Shown here: in pieces, positions 1 to 7,718 of the stretch | How positions within the stretch are numbered: position 1 is the first letter of the stretch | Layout: the number at the start of each line of letters is the position of its first letter | Source of the DNA: an uncultured Lachnospiraceae bacterium | GTDB taxonomy: Bacteria > Bacillota > Clostridia > Lachnospirales > Lachnospiraceae | Assembly: GCA_944383765.1 (NCBI GenBank) | Contig: CALWQT010000013.1 | Span: 1-64,000 of the forward strand | Direction of reading: 5' to 3' | Length of the DNA stretch: 64,000 bases | Position numbers and translations under genes: made by a program | The notes under the pieces: model-generated | Databases searched by the model: none | What the model was told of the DNA's origin: nothing | What the model saw: the letters and a program-made list of their open reading frames with translations, nothing else

Positions 1-135
1 TCCCTGTCTATCCGCTGTCCGCAAAACCATTGATTTTATTAGCTTTTTGCCGCTATCGCTATCACACCTCATTATTTTTCAAGCCTGAATACGATCACCA
101 GTATTGTATTTAACAATATTCCTCTGCTGTTTGCC

Positions 136-1476
136 ATGGGCGTAGCGCAGGGAATGGCAAAGCAGGAAAAAGGAATCGCTGTATTTGCTTCTGTAGTAGG
201 TTATCTTACTCTGAATGTTGTCATGAGTGTATATTTGAAACAGACAGGAACTCTGGTAGACGCTTCCGTAGCTGCCCAGTATGGACAGGGTACCGTTCTC
301 GGTATCCAGACTTTGAAGATTGAGGCTATGGGAGGTTTGATCTCCGGTCTGGTTGCAGCAAAAGCAGCCAATAAGTTTTATCGTCTGGAACTGCCCCTGG
401 CATTTGCATTTTTCGGAGGCAAGAAATCCATTCCGATCATCACCTTTGCAACCATGATCCCCATCGGACTGGTAGTTCCGATTATCTGGAATGCGCTGAC
501 CAGCTTCCTGACCAGCATTTCCTTTATTTTCACCGCTCCGTACATCGGTTCCGGTGTATATTATGCATTAAACCGTGCCCTGATCCCATTTGGCCTTCAT
601 CATGTACTGGCATCTCTGGTACGTTTTACAGAAGCAGGCGGAACCTATATGATCAATGGAACGGAATATGTAGGTATTCTGAATGCAACCAATGAAGTTC
701 TGTTTAACCTGGGACCGACAAGTGAATACTGGAGCCAGCTGATGCCAACTCTGACCAGTTATCTGGGCGGCGCACAGATGCTGACCACACTGTTCCGTGT
801 ACCGGCTATCGGCCTTGCCATGTATCATACCTCTTTCCTGAAAAACAGAAAGATTGCGAAAGGTGTTATCCTTACCTGCTGTCTGACTGCATTTTTAGGT
901 AACATTACAGAGCCGCTGGAGTTCTCATTCCTGTTTATTTCTCCGCCTCTGTTTATCCTGTACTGTGTAATGAGCGGACTGGGAGTGATTCCTTACCAGC
1001 TGTTACATATCTGTATCGGATATATCCGCGGAACAATCTTTGACTTTGGAATTTTCGGTTTACTGTATGAGAACACCAACTGGATCAATCTGATCATTCT
1101 TGGCGCCATCAATTTTGTTGTTTTCTATTTTGTTTTCAAGTGGTTTATCTTAAAATTCAAATTAGAGACACCAGGAAGAGAATCTTTTGAAGTGGAAGAA
1201 TCCGCCAGCATTCTGCTGAAAGAGAAAAACTGGCCGGAAATCGCAGCCATTGTTGTAGAAGGACTGGGTGGAAAAGAAAATATCGTGAATGTGGAGAACT
1301 GTATTTCCAGATTGAGAATCGATCTGAGAGAACCGGAGAAGGTAGACCAGATCAGGCTGAAAGACTCCGGCTGCGCCGGTATCTTCTTCCCATCTCAGAA
1401 TCACATTCATGTGGTATTTGGACCTCATGTGGAATTTGTTCGTCATGCAGTTGACGATCTGTTAAAGAAAAGCTGA
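136..1476 (+). CDS. PTS EIICB, alpha-glucoside/MalX type, 5' end disrupted or cut
   Basis: This is the membrane permease and phosphotransferase of a sugar PTS. It imports a sugar or glycoside while phosphorylating it. The EIIC part spans many hydrophobic helices over about residues 1-350. A C-terminal EIIB domain follows at about 370-446, with the phospho-accepting cysteine in NCISRLRIDL. ATG 136 is the first start in frame but lies inside a conserved segment (NNIPLLFAMGVAQGMAK), so it is not the natural start. Family similarity continues upstream in the same frame to about base 49. Stops then occur at 31-33 and 40-42, while plausible EIIC sequence appears in another frame just before a T5 run at 44-48. 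No EIIA domain is fused. It heads an operon with a lyase, a GH4 glycosidase and a NagA homologue. Family is certain; the exact sugar is not. Confidence 0.85.
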   Translation: MGVAQGMAKQEKGIAVFASVVGYLTLNVVMSVYLKQTGTLVDASVAAQYGQGTVLGIQTLKIEAMGGLISGLVAAKAANKFYRLELPLAFAFFGGKKSIPIITFATMIPIGLVVPIIWNALTSFLTSISFIFTAPYIGSGVYYALNRALIPFGLHHVLASLVRFTEAGGTYMINGTEYVGILNATNEVLFNLGPTSEYWSQLMPTLTSYLGGAQMLTTLFRVPAIGLAMYHTSFLKNRKIAKGVILTCCLTAFLGNITEPLEFSFLFISPPLFILYCVMSGLGVIPYQLLHICIGYIRGTIFDFGIFGLLYENTNWINLIILGAINFVVFYFVFKWFILKFKLETPGRESFEVEESASILLKEKNWPEIAAIVVEGLGGKENIVNVENCISRLRIDLREPEKVDQIRLKDSGCAGIFFPSQNHIHVVFGPHVEFVRHAVDDLLKKS

Positions 1477-1493
1477 TAAAAGAGGTAGAAAAC

Positions 1494-2873
1494 ATGCGGG
1501 CTTTATATGATTCGAAAAGTAAATTAGATGACCGGGGAATTAAGAACCTGCTGAGCGAGAAAACGAAGCTGGAAACCTGGCTGAAAGTGGAACAGGCATT
1601 AGCCCTTTCCCAGGCAGAAGAAGGCTATATCCCAAAAGAGGCTGCAGAAAACATTGCTGCTGTGAAACTGGAAGACCTGGACCTGGAAGAAATGGAACGG
1701 ATCAAGGCGAAGGTGGGGCATGGTTTTGTTCCCTTTGTGAAAGTACTGGTAAAAGCCTGTGAGGGAGAAGGAAAGCGGTACATACATTATGGAGTGACGA
1801 CCCAGAATATCCAGCAGACCAGCCAGCTGTATCAGGCGATGAAGATTCATGGAATCATAAAAGGATTTTTGGGAGATATTCTCCACAACCTGTCCTGTCT
1901 GGCAGAAACGTATGCAGATGCGGTGATGCCGGGAAGAACCCATGGGAAACACGCCATACCCATTACTTATGGTTATAAAGTATCGGTGTGGATCAGCGAA
2001 CTGCTGCAGGCATCCCAACGTTTGGAAGAATGTGAAAAACGGGTATTTGTGGTAATGATGGGAGGTGCGGTAGGCGGATTTAATGCTACGGGAGAAACCG
2101 GCATGCGTGTGCAGGAGCGGGTAGCAAAACGTCTGGGAATGGGAGCTATGGATGTTCCCAGCAGAAATATGAGCCAGATGAAAGTGGAATATATGATGAA
2201 TCTGTGCTTATTATGCAACAGCCTTCATAAAATGGCAGAAGAAGTTTACTATACAGGAGTGGAGGAGTTTGGAGAGGTGAGCGAATCCTTCACTCCCGGT
2301 ACCATAGGAAGTTCTACGATGCCCCAGAAGATCAATCCCAAGCTGGCAAAAGGAATCATAGCCAATTCTCAGAAACTTTACAGCCTGCCGGGAATCGGAT
2401 TGTACTCCGCAGTCCGTATGTTTGAAGGAGACAGCAGTTCTTATATGCTGTTTGACGGTTTGATAGAAGAAGCACTGGAACTGACCTGTGAGGTACTGAT
2501 CCGGGGAGAGGAACTGACCAGGACGCTGCACGTAAACCGTGACAGGCTGCGCCGCAATGCAGGAATCAATAAAGGACTGGATAACAGTGAGTATGTGATG
2601 ATGCGGGTGGCTGAAAAGCTGGGAAAAGATAAAGCACATGAGCTTCTTTATGATAAGGCCATGAAGACAGAACTGGAAGGAAAAGATTATTATACGGTGC
2701 TTGTGGAAGATGAGACCATTTCTTCCATGTTCTCACCGGAGGAACTGAAGGAAATGATCGATCCGGCCAGTTATACGGGAATGTGCGAACAGATTGCCAG
2801 AAATATGGCAAAGAAAGCGGAGCAGGAGTCCAGAAAGCTGAAAGAGTGCAGCGGGGAAGGAGAACAGAAATGA
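1494..2873 (+). CDS. Adenylosuccinate lyase/fumarase-superfamily lyase
   Basis: This 459-residue protein belongs to the fumarase/aspartase superfamily, whose members remove fumarate or a related group by beta-elimination. The superfamily loop signature is clear as GSSTMPQKINP, carrying the catalytic serine. The helical core motifs YIHYGVTTQN and MPGRTHGKHAIP match the PurB/carboxymuconate cycloisomerase branch. Length fits the family. It starts 17 bases after the PTS gene with ribosome site AGAGGTAG, and its stop overlaps the GH4 start (ATGA). It is therefore part of a carbohydrate operon rather than a purine operon, which is unusual. It could be a second PurB, but context favours a lyase acting on a sugar conjugate or on malate/fumarate released from one. 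Superfamily certain, substrate unknown. Confidence 0.85.
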   Translation: MRALYDSKSKLDDRGIKNLLSEKTKLETWLKVEQALALSQAEEGYIPKEAAENIAAVKLEDLDLEEMERIKAKVGHGFVPFVKVLVKACEGEGKRYIHYGVTTQNIQQTSQLYQAMKIHGIIKGFLGDILHNLSCLAETYADAVMPGRTHGKHAIPITYGYKVSVWISELLQASQRLEECEKRVFVVMMGGAVGGFNATGETGMRVQERVAKRLGMGAMDVPSRNMSQMKVEYMMNLCLLCNSLHKMAEEVYYTGVEEFGEVSESFTPGTIGSSTMPQKINPKLAKGIIANSQKLYSLPGIGLYSAVRMFEGDSSSYMLFDGLIEEALELTCEVLIRGEELTRTLHVNRDRLRRNAGINKGLDNSEYVMMRVAEKLGKDKAHELLYDKAMKTELEGKDYYTVLVEDETISSMFSPEELKEMIDPASYTGMCEQIARNMAKKAEQESRKLKECSGEGEQK

Positions 2874-4204
2874 CAGCTTTAGAAAGAAAACCGCATGTAA
2901 TTACCATAGCAGGAGCCGGGAGTGCCAGAGTCCCGGCTCTGGTAGGTACGTTGGTCAACTATAAGGAAAGATTTCCTCTTTCCAAGATCATTTTTTATGA
3001 TATTGACCGGGAAAGAATGGGGCTGATGGAAGCCTATGACAGACTGGTATTAAAATGTTTTTATCCGGAATGTGAGGTAGTGTTTACTACTGATGAAGAC
3101 GAGGCATACAGCCAGACAGATTTTGTATTCTGCCAGATGCGGGTGGGAAAGACTGCCATGAGGTCTCTGGATGAGAAAATCCCTCTCCGTTATGGCTTGG
3201 TAGGCCAGGAAACCTGCGGACCTGGAGGCTTTGCCTATGGGATGCGTTCCTTGGGAGCCATGAAGCATATGGTGGAGAAGGTGAGATCCTATTCCAAGGA
3301 TACCTGGATCCTGAATTATACCAATCCGGCTGCCATTGTAGCGCTGGGACTGGACAAGATGTTTCCTGACGATAAAAGGATCTTGAACCTGTGTGACCAG
3401 CCGTATTCTCTGATGAAGAGTTTTGCCAAGATTTTAGGGGTTCCTCAGGATATTCTGAGAGCCAGGTATTTTGGCCTGAATCATTTCGGCTGGTTTACGG
3501 CCCTGAAAGATACGGAGGGGAAGGATTATTTCGACCAGCTGAGGACATACTTAAGAGACCATGATTTTAAGCCTTTTAATGCGGAGCAGAGGGCGAAATC
3601 CTGGCTGGATACTTATGTGCGGGTCAATAAATACATGAAGTATTTTGATGAATATATCCCCACTACTTATCTGCAGTATTATATGTTTCCGGAAGAGATT
3701 GTAGAAGAGAGCGATCCTCATTATACCAGAGCAGACGAATCCCGGGATACCAGGGAAAAAGAAGTATTTGAAGCCTGTGCCAAAGCGGAAGGAAAAGATT
3801 CCATGGACCGGGCAGATATGCTGGTGAACAGCGTATTCGGAAATCTGATGGTGGAAGTGGCGGAGTCGATTGCCTATGATCTGAATCACGAATTCATTGT
3901 TCTGGTGCGCAATGAAGGGATTATTGACAACTTTGAAGAGGATGCCATTGTGGAAGTGGCAGGTACCATCGGAAAAGATGGAGCGAAAGGCTATCCCTTC
4001 GGGCCGATCGGACCATTCTATAAAGGATTGATGCAGGGGCAGTATGCTTATGAGCTGCTGACGGTAGAGGCATTTATGGAACAGGATTATACAAAGGCTT
4101 TGCAGGCACTTACCTTGAACCGTACCGTAGTGGACCCGTCAAAAGCCAAAGCAGTGCTGGATGACCTGATGGAAGCGAATAAAGAATACTGGTATTTAAA
4201 ATAA
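2870..4204 (+). CDS. GH4 6-phospho-alpha-glucosidase-type glycosidase
   Basis: This glycoside hydrolase family 4 enzyme uses NAD and a divalent metal to open 6-phosphorylated glycosides delivered by a PTS. The N-terminal Rossmann motif is ITIAGAGSARVPALVGTL, followed by the acidic strand end FYDID. The metal-binding Cys and His are visible in LCDQPYSL and GLNHFGWF, which resemble the 6-phospho-alpha-glucosidase (GlvA/MalH) branch. The start at 2870 is chosen because it overlaps the lyase stop as ATGA and has GGGGAAGGAG upstream. A longer in-frame extension back to 2783 would run through the lyase gene and has no family support. The product is 444 residues, normal for GH4. Specificity among alpha-glucosides, or for N-acetylated or acid-linked sugars, cannot be read from sequence alone. 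Confidence 0.92.
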   Translation: MTALERKPHVITIAGAGSARVPALVGTLVNYKERFPLSKIIFYDIDRERMGLMEAYDRLVLKCFYPECEVVFTTDEDEAYSQTDFVFCQMRVGKTAMRSLDEKIPLRYGLVGQETCGPGGFAYGMRSLGAMKHMVEKVRSYSKDTWILNYTNPAAIVALGLDKMFPDDKRILNLCDQPYSLMKSFAKILGVPQDILRARYFGLNHFGWFTALKDTEGKDYFDQLRTYLRDHDFKPFNAEQRAKSWLDTYVRVNKYMKYFDEYIPTTYLQYYMFPEEIVEESDPHYTRADESRDTREKEVFEACAKAEGKDSMDRADMLVNSVFGNLMVEVAESIAYDLNHEFIVLVRNEGIIDNFEEDAIVEVAGTIGKDGAKGYPFGPIGPFYKGLMQGQYAYELLTVEAFMEQDYTKALQALTLNRTVVDPSKAKAVLDDLMEANKEYWYLK

Positions 4205-4229
4205 AACAGGAGATAAGGCGGGAGTATTG

Positions 4230-5414
4230 ATGATTCTGCGTTCAAAGCATATTATATTGGAACATGGGGAACTGGATGGATACCTGGAACTGAACAATGG
4301 AGTGATTTCCGGAATATGGGAAGATTATGAAGGCCCATATGAGGATTTTTCGGATATGGTTATCTTTCCAGGGTTTATTGATATCCATATTCATGGCTGG
4401 GCAACCGGTTCTTTCTGGTTTGAGAAGACGGCAGCAGCCATCAGGGAAATGAGCCGTACTCTGCCATATGCAGGAGTGACTTCTTATCTGGCTACTTCCG
4501 GAGCAGATTCCATTCCGGAGATCCGGCAGTGTATTGCGGCAGCGGACGAAGCATGGGAGCAGGATTATCCGGGAGCTCAGATGATGGGAGTTCATCTGGA
4601 AGGTCCTTTCATCAATCCCCAGTACCGGGGAATGCAGAAAGAAGAATGCTGTATAGAACCAAGTCTGGAAGTCATGAAGGAACTTTACGGAAGCTTTCGC
4701 CATAAAGAACTGTGCCGTCATATGACCCTGGCGGTGGAACGAAACGGCTCCAGAGAGGTGCTGGAATTCTGCCATGATCATGGGATTCAGACAGCGATCG
4801 GCCACAGTGCAGCCACATTCCGGGAGATACAGGAGATCAAAGAAGCAGGTATAGGCGGATTTACCCATACCTTCAGCGGTATGAGAGGATTTCATCACCG
4901 GGAACTGGGAGTTGCAGGTGCTGCCCTGTATTTTGACGATATGATGTGTGAGTTTGCCAAGCAGACAGGAATGACAGTCAGTCATGAGGCGTTTGACCTG
5001 GCTTACCGCATAAAAGGGAGTGACCGCATCATCCTTACCACAGACTGCAGCGGCCTGGCCCAGACTCAGACGGAATTTGACCACTATGTGAGAAAACTGA
5101 AGTTTGTGAAAGACGGGGACAGGGTACGGATCTGCCATTATGACGGAAGAGAAGAAAGCCTGGATCCAAGAGATTACGAAGCGGTGAAGGATGTAGAGTT
5201 AAGTTATGTGAAGTCTGTACAGAATATGGCACGGCATACGAAAGTCACCTGGAATGACATTATGAAAATGACCAGTCTGAATCCTGCGGTTTATCTGGGA
5301 ATCTCAGACCGGAAAGGGAGCATTGCGCCGGGAAAAGACGCAGATCTGACCATCCTTGATAAGGAGCTGAATCTGGTATGTACCTTCTGCCGGGGAGAGG
5401 AGTTCCGACCATGA
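4230..5414 (+). CDS. nagA: N-acetylglucosamine-6-phosphate deacetylase family (NagA-like)
   Basis: This metal-dependent amidohydrolase is of the NagA type, which removes acetate from GlcNAc-6-phosphate to give glucosamine-6-phosphate. Visible motifs in order are the metal site FIDIHIHGW, the HLEGPFINP signature with its metal-bridging glutamate, the histidine in AIGHSAATF, the substrate-loop histidine in FTHTFSGM, and the catalytic aspartate in LTTDCSG. The C-terminal barrel return reads GSIAPGKDADLTIL. ATG 4230 is chosen over TTG 4227 because GGGAG at 4219-4223 is well spaced. The gene lies 25 bases after the GH4 gene and overlaps the next gene by ATGA. Its presence implies that the operon substrate carries an N-acetylhexosamine. 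Another N-acyl sugar phosphate is possible. Confidence 0.85.
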   Translation: MILRSKHIILEHGELDGYLELNNGVISGIWEDYEGPYEDFSDMVIFPGFIDIHIHGWATGSFWFEKTAAAIREMSRTLPYAGVTSYLATSGADSIPEIRQCIAAADEAWEQDYPGAQMMGVHLEGPFINPQYRGMQKEECCIEPSLEVMKELYGSFRHKELCRHMTLAVERNGSREVLEFCHDHGIQTAIGHSAATFREIQEIKEAGIGGFTHTFSGMRGFHHRELGVAGAALYFDDMMCEFAKQTGMTVSHEAFDLAYRIKGSDRIILTTDCSGLAQTQTEFDHYVRKLKFVKDGDRVRICHYDGREESLDPRDYEAVKDVELSYVKSVQNMARHTKVTWNDIMKMTSLNPAVYLGISDRKGSIAPGKDADLTILDKELNLVCTFCRGEEFRP

Positions 5415-6175
5415 AATGTGCAGTAAGCGATTTTGACCGGACCCTTTATGTGGATGGAACAATCAGCAGGGAAGACCAGGAGGCAGTAGAGCGGTGGCAG
5501 CAGGCAGGCCACTGGTTTGTCCTTGCTACAGGCAGAAATGAATCTTCTCTTCGGGAAAGACTGGAAGAACTGGGAGATGGGGCAATCTGTCCGGATATCC
5601 TGATCCTGAATAACGGAGCCCTGATCCTTGACAAGGCGGGGAAGGAACTGTATCAGAAAACGTTGGACCACCATACGGCCATGGCTGTCCTGGAATATTT
5701 TGACCAGGCAGATGAAGCCGGAAGCGGGGTATCTCTGCGGGATAAAAAACTGAATGTGGTAAGAGAAGCAGGAATGAAGACAACCCAGAAAGTCTGTGAC
5801 GGGGAAATCACGCTGCGGGAAGCGAAATATCTGGAAGATATTCTCCAGATCCATCACCGCCGCCCGGACAATCCGGCTATCATCGACCGTATGTGTGAGG
5901 AAATCAATGAAAAATTTCCAGATGCGGCAGCGTATTCCAATGTTTGGAACGGGGACGTGGTAGCAAAAGGTGTTGGAAAAGCAGAGGCAATTCATCTTTT
6001 GGAAAAAATGAAAGGACCTTTTGAGGAGATACTGGTGATCGGAGACAGTGCCAATGACCTGGAGATGATCCGGCAGTATGCAGGAGCGGCAGTTTCCGTG
6101 GCGGTGCGGGAGGTTCTGGAAGTATCTGCAGAAATTGTAAACAATGTGGCGGAATATCTGGAAGCCCATCTGTGA
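5411..6175 (+). CDS. HAD hydrolase, Cof type
   Basis: This 254-residue HAD-superfamily phosphatase belongs to the Cof/YbiV class (type IIB cap), which usually dephosphorylates sugar phosphates. Motif I is DFDRTLYVDG near the N-terminus, motif II is VLATGR, the lysine motif is in VAKGVGKAEAI, and motif IV is VIGDSANDLEMI. The start at 5411 overlaps the nagA stop (ATGA), showing translational coupling. A longer frame starting at 5378 would sit inside nagA. It is the last gene of the PTS operon and is followed directly by a strong terminator. It probably recycles or detoxifies a phosphorylated sugar from the pathway, but its substrate is not predictable. Confidence 0.85.
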   Translation: MKCAVSDFDRTLYVDGTISREDQEAVERWQQAGHWFVLATGRNESSLRERLEELGDGAICPDILILNNGALILDKAGKELYQKTLDHHTAMAVLEYFDQADEAGSGVSLRDKKLNVVREAGMKTTQKVCDGEITLREAKYLEDILQIHHRRPDNPAIIDRMCEEINEKFPDAAAYSNVWNGDVVAKGVGKAEAIHLLEKMKGPFEEILVIGDSANDLEMIRQYAGAAVSVAVREVLEVSAEIVNNVAEYLEAHL

Positions 6176-6180
6176 TCAGC

Positions 6181-6215
6181 GCCGTTACCAATGGCAAACG
6201 TTGGTAACGGCTTTT
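6181..6215 (+). terminator. Rho-independent terminator of the PTS operon
   Basis: A perfect 11-bp stem, GCCGTTACCAA with TTGGTAACGGC, encloses a 9-base loop and is followed by TTTT. It begins five bases after the HAD stop codon. Confidence 0.9.
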
Positions 6216-6219
6216 CTGG

Positions 6220-6262
6220 TTGACGGGCGGAAGCAATTCTGCTAAAATAAGTTGCAAGCGAC
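6220..6262 (+). promoter_or_regulatory. marR promoter with overlapping operator
   Basis: A -35 TTGACG (6220-6225) and an extended -10 TGc-TAAAAT (6243-6248) are separated by 17 bases. Immediately downstream lies GTTGCAAGCGAC (6251-6262), an inverted repeat GTTGC-AA-GCGAC with one mismatch. A nearly identical and fully symmetric copy stands before the next gene. The position at the transcription start suggests autorepression by the MarR protein. Confidence 0.75.
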
Positions 6263-6280
6263 TGAATGGAGGGTTGTAGG

Positions 6281-6691
6281 ATGGAAATCATGGATTTTAA
6301 AATTCTCAACACAGCGATTGAACGAGTATTGAACCAGGAGATGGCAGAACTGGATATCACCTATACGCAGGCAACTGTGATTGGCTATCTGAACAGGAAT
6401 AGAGAGAATGAAGTATGCCAGAAGGATATCGAGTACGGCCTTGGGCTTACACACCCTACAGTAAGCAGCATCCTGAACCGCCTTGAGGAAAAAAATCTCA
6501 TTCGGACACAGCCGCTGGAAAGCGATAAGCGTTACAAAAAAATCATCCTTACTGATAAAAGTGCATCCATGACATCTGCCATCAGCAGCAAGATTGGAAA
6601 AATAACGGAAAAACTTTTTGAAGGCTGGACAGAAGAAGAGGTGGCCTGTCTTTCTGATGGGATAAACAGGCTGATCAGAACTATAAAATAA
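6281..6691 (+). CDS. MarR-family transcriptional regulator
   Basis: This small regulator of 136 residues has a MarR winged helix-turn-helix. The recognition region is QKDIEYGLGLTHPTVSSILN and the wing reads LEEKNLIRTQPLESDKRYKK, with the conserved D-R of MarR wings. ATG 6281 is preferred over ATG 6266 because GGAGGG at 6268-6273 is correctly placed before it. The gene sits between two copies of a GTYGC-AA-GCGAC palindrome, one at its own promoter and one before the NmrA-type gene, so it most likely represses itself and that oxidoreductase. There is no obvious redox cysteine pair, so the signal may be a small ligand. Family certain, inducer unknown. Confidence 0.9.
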   Translation: MEIMDFKILNTAIERVLNQEMAELDITYTQATVIGYLNRNRENEVCQKDIEYGLGLTHPTVSSILNRLEEKNLIRTQPLESDKRYKKIILTDKSASMTSAISSKIGKITEKLFEGWTEEEVACLSDGINRLIRTIK

Positions 6692-6708
6692 AAAATTTAA
6701 CCAAATAG

Positions 6709-6720
6709 GTCGCAAGCGAC
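6709..6720 (+). promoter_or_regulatory. Palindromic operator before the NmrA-type gene
   Basis: GTCGCAAGCGAC is a perfect inverted repeat (GTCGC and GCGAC around AA) only a few bases upstream of the ribosome site AAAGGAGG. It matches the imperfect copy at 6251-6262 in 11 of 12 bases. It is probably a second binding site of the MarR protein. Confidence 0.7.
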
Positions 6721-6737
6721 AAAAAGGAGGAAAAAGA

Positions 6738-7697
6738 ATGAAATATTTAGTGACAGGAGCAGATGGTAAACTGGCAGGCCGGGTTGCGGAGAATATGCTG
6801 AAACAGGTAGATGGGAAAGAACTGATTTTTACATGTCCGGATATTTCCAGATTATCAGCGGAAAAGAAAGAGAAGTGGGAAAAAAGCGGAGTAGAGATCC
6901 GGGAGGCGAATTATGACCGGGAAGAACAGATGACCCTTTCTTTTCAGGGAGCGGACAGACTGTTCTTTATCTCAAGCATTATCAATGGCCCTAAGAGAGT
7001 GGAACAGCACAGAAAGGTGATCGAAGCATGTAAAAGAGCGGGTGTGAAGCACATTACATATACCTCATTTTTTGGCGCTGACCGGGAAGGGTATCATCAG
7101 TATGTGCTGCCGGACCATAGGGCAACAGAAAAAACGTTAAGAGAAAGCGGCATAGAATACAATATCATGAGAAACAATCTTTACATGGAAAATTATCTTA
7201 CAACCTCGGTCATGCTTGCTATGTTAAGTAATAATGTCTGGGGAACTACTGCCGGAGAAGGAAAAGTGACAAGTATTGCCAAGGATGACAGCGCCAGATG
7301 CGGGGCTGCTCTGCTGTTGGGAAAAGGTGAGCCGAATCGGGCATATGACCTGACCAGTACCATTCCGTTGAGCCAGAGAGAAATATGCGGTATGATAGCT
7401 GAAAAATCTGGGATTCCGTTTGTGTATAAACCTATGACGGAGAAAGAATTCAGAGAATATCTGGAAGCTCTTCATATTCCAAGTACCACAGACGGGGATT
7501 TTTCACAGGCACCGGTTCCGTTTTGCAGCAATGATATGGTTACCAATGAAGCGGGAATTTCGGAGGGACAGATGGGAATAGTGACCCATGATGTGGAACT
7601 GCTGACAGGAAGAAAGCCATTGGAGAGATTTATTTTAAGCAAAAAGAGAAAGGAGAGTATCCAGTTGCGGATACTCTCCTTTCTCTTTTTGCTGTAA
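6738..7697 (+). CDS. NmrA/SDR-type NAD(P)H-binding oxidoreductase
   Basis: This atypical short-chain dehydrogenase resembles NmrA and quinone oxidoreductase 2. The N-terminal nucleotide-binding motif is YLVTGADGKLAGRV, followed by the family segments FISSIINGPKRVEQHR and HITYTSFFGAD. The ribosome site AAAGGAGG lies 10 bases before the ATG, with a MarR-type operator just upstream, so expression is probably induced by an electrophile or quinone. The frame runs through the complete terminator hairpin at its 3' end, so roughly the last 20 residues are terminator-encoded and unlikely to be functional. That makes the 319-residue product longer than usual relatives of about 285-295. Function beyond NAD(P)H binding is inferred. 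Confidence 0.85.
   Translation: MKYLVTGADGKLAGRVAENMLKQVDGKELIFTCPDISRLSAEKKEKWEKSGVEIREANYDREEQMTLSFQGADRLFFISSIINGPKRVEQHRKVIEACKRAGVKHITYTSFFGADREGYHQYVLPDHRATEKTLRESGIEYNIMRNNLYMENYLTTSVMLAMLSNNVWGTTAGEGKVTSIAKDDSARCGAALLLGKGEPNRAYDLTSTIPLSQREICGMIAEKSGIPFVYKPMTEKEFREYLEALHIPSTTDGDFSQAPVPFCSNDMVTNEAGISEGQMGIVTHDVELLTGRKPLERFILSKKRKESIQLRILSFLFLL
7638..7693. terminator. Bidirectional terminator with a 25-bp perfect stem
   Basis: The arms at 7638-7662 and 7669-7693 are perfectly complementary over 25 bp around a 6-base loop (AGTTGC). The outer stem contains an A run on one side and a T run on the other. It separates two convergent genes and can serve both strands. Confidence 0.92.
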
Positions 7698-7718
7698 AGG
7701 ATCCATCACCGTGGCGTA

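Noticed and set aside
568..828. Open frame on the minus strand opposite the EIIC gene
   Set aside because: It is a shadow of a conserved coding region, with no ribosome site and no domain. The same holds for many other opposite-strand frames in the window, such as 4242-5138, 11108-11809, 15760-16521 and 23193-24854.
2783..2869. N-terminal extension of the GH4 glycosidase
   Set aside because: It overlaps the end of the lyase gene in another frame, lacks family similarity, and the ATG at 2870 has the proper ribosome site.
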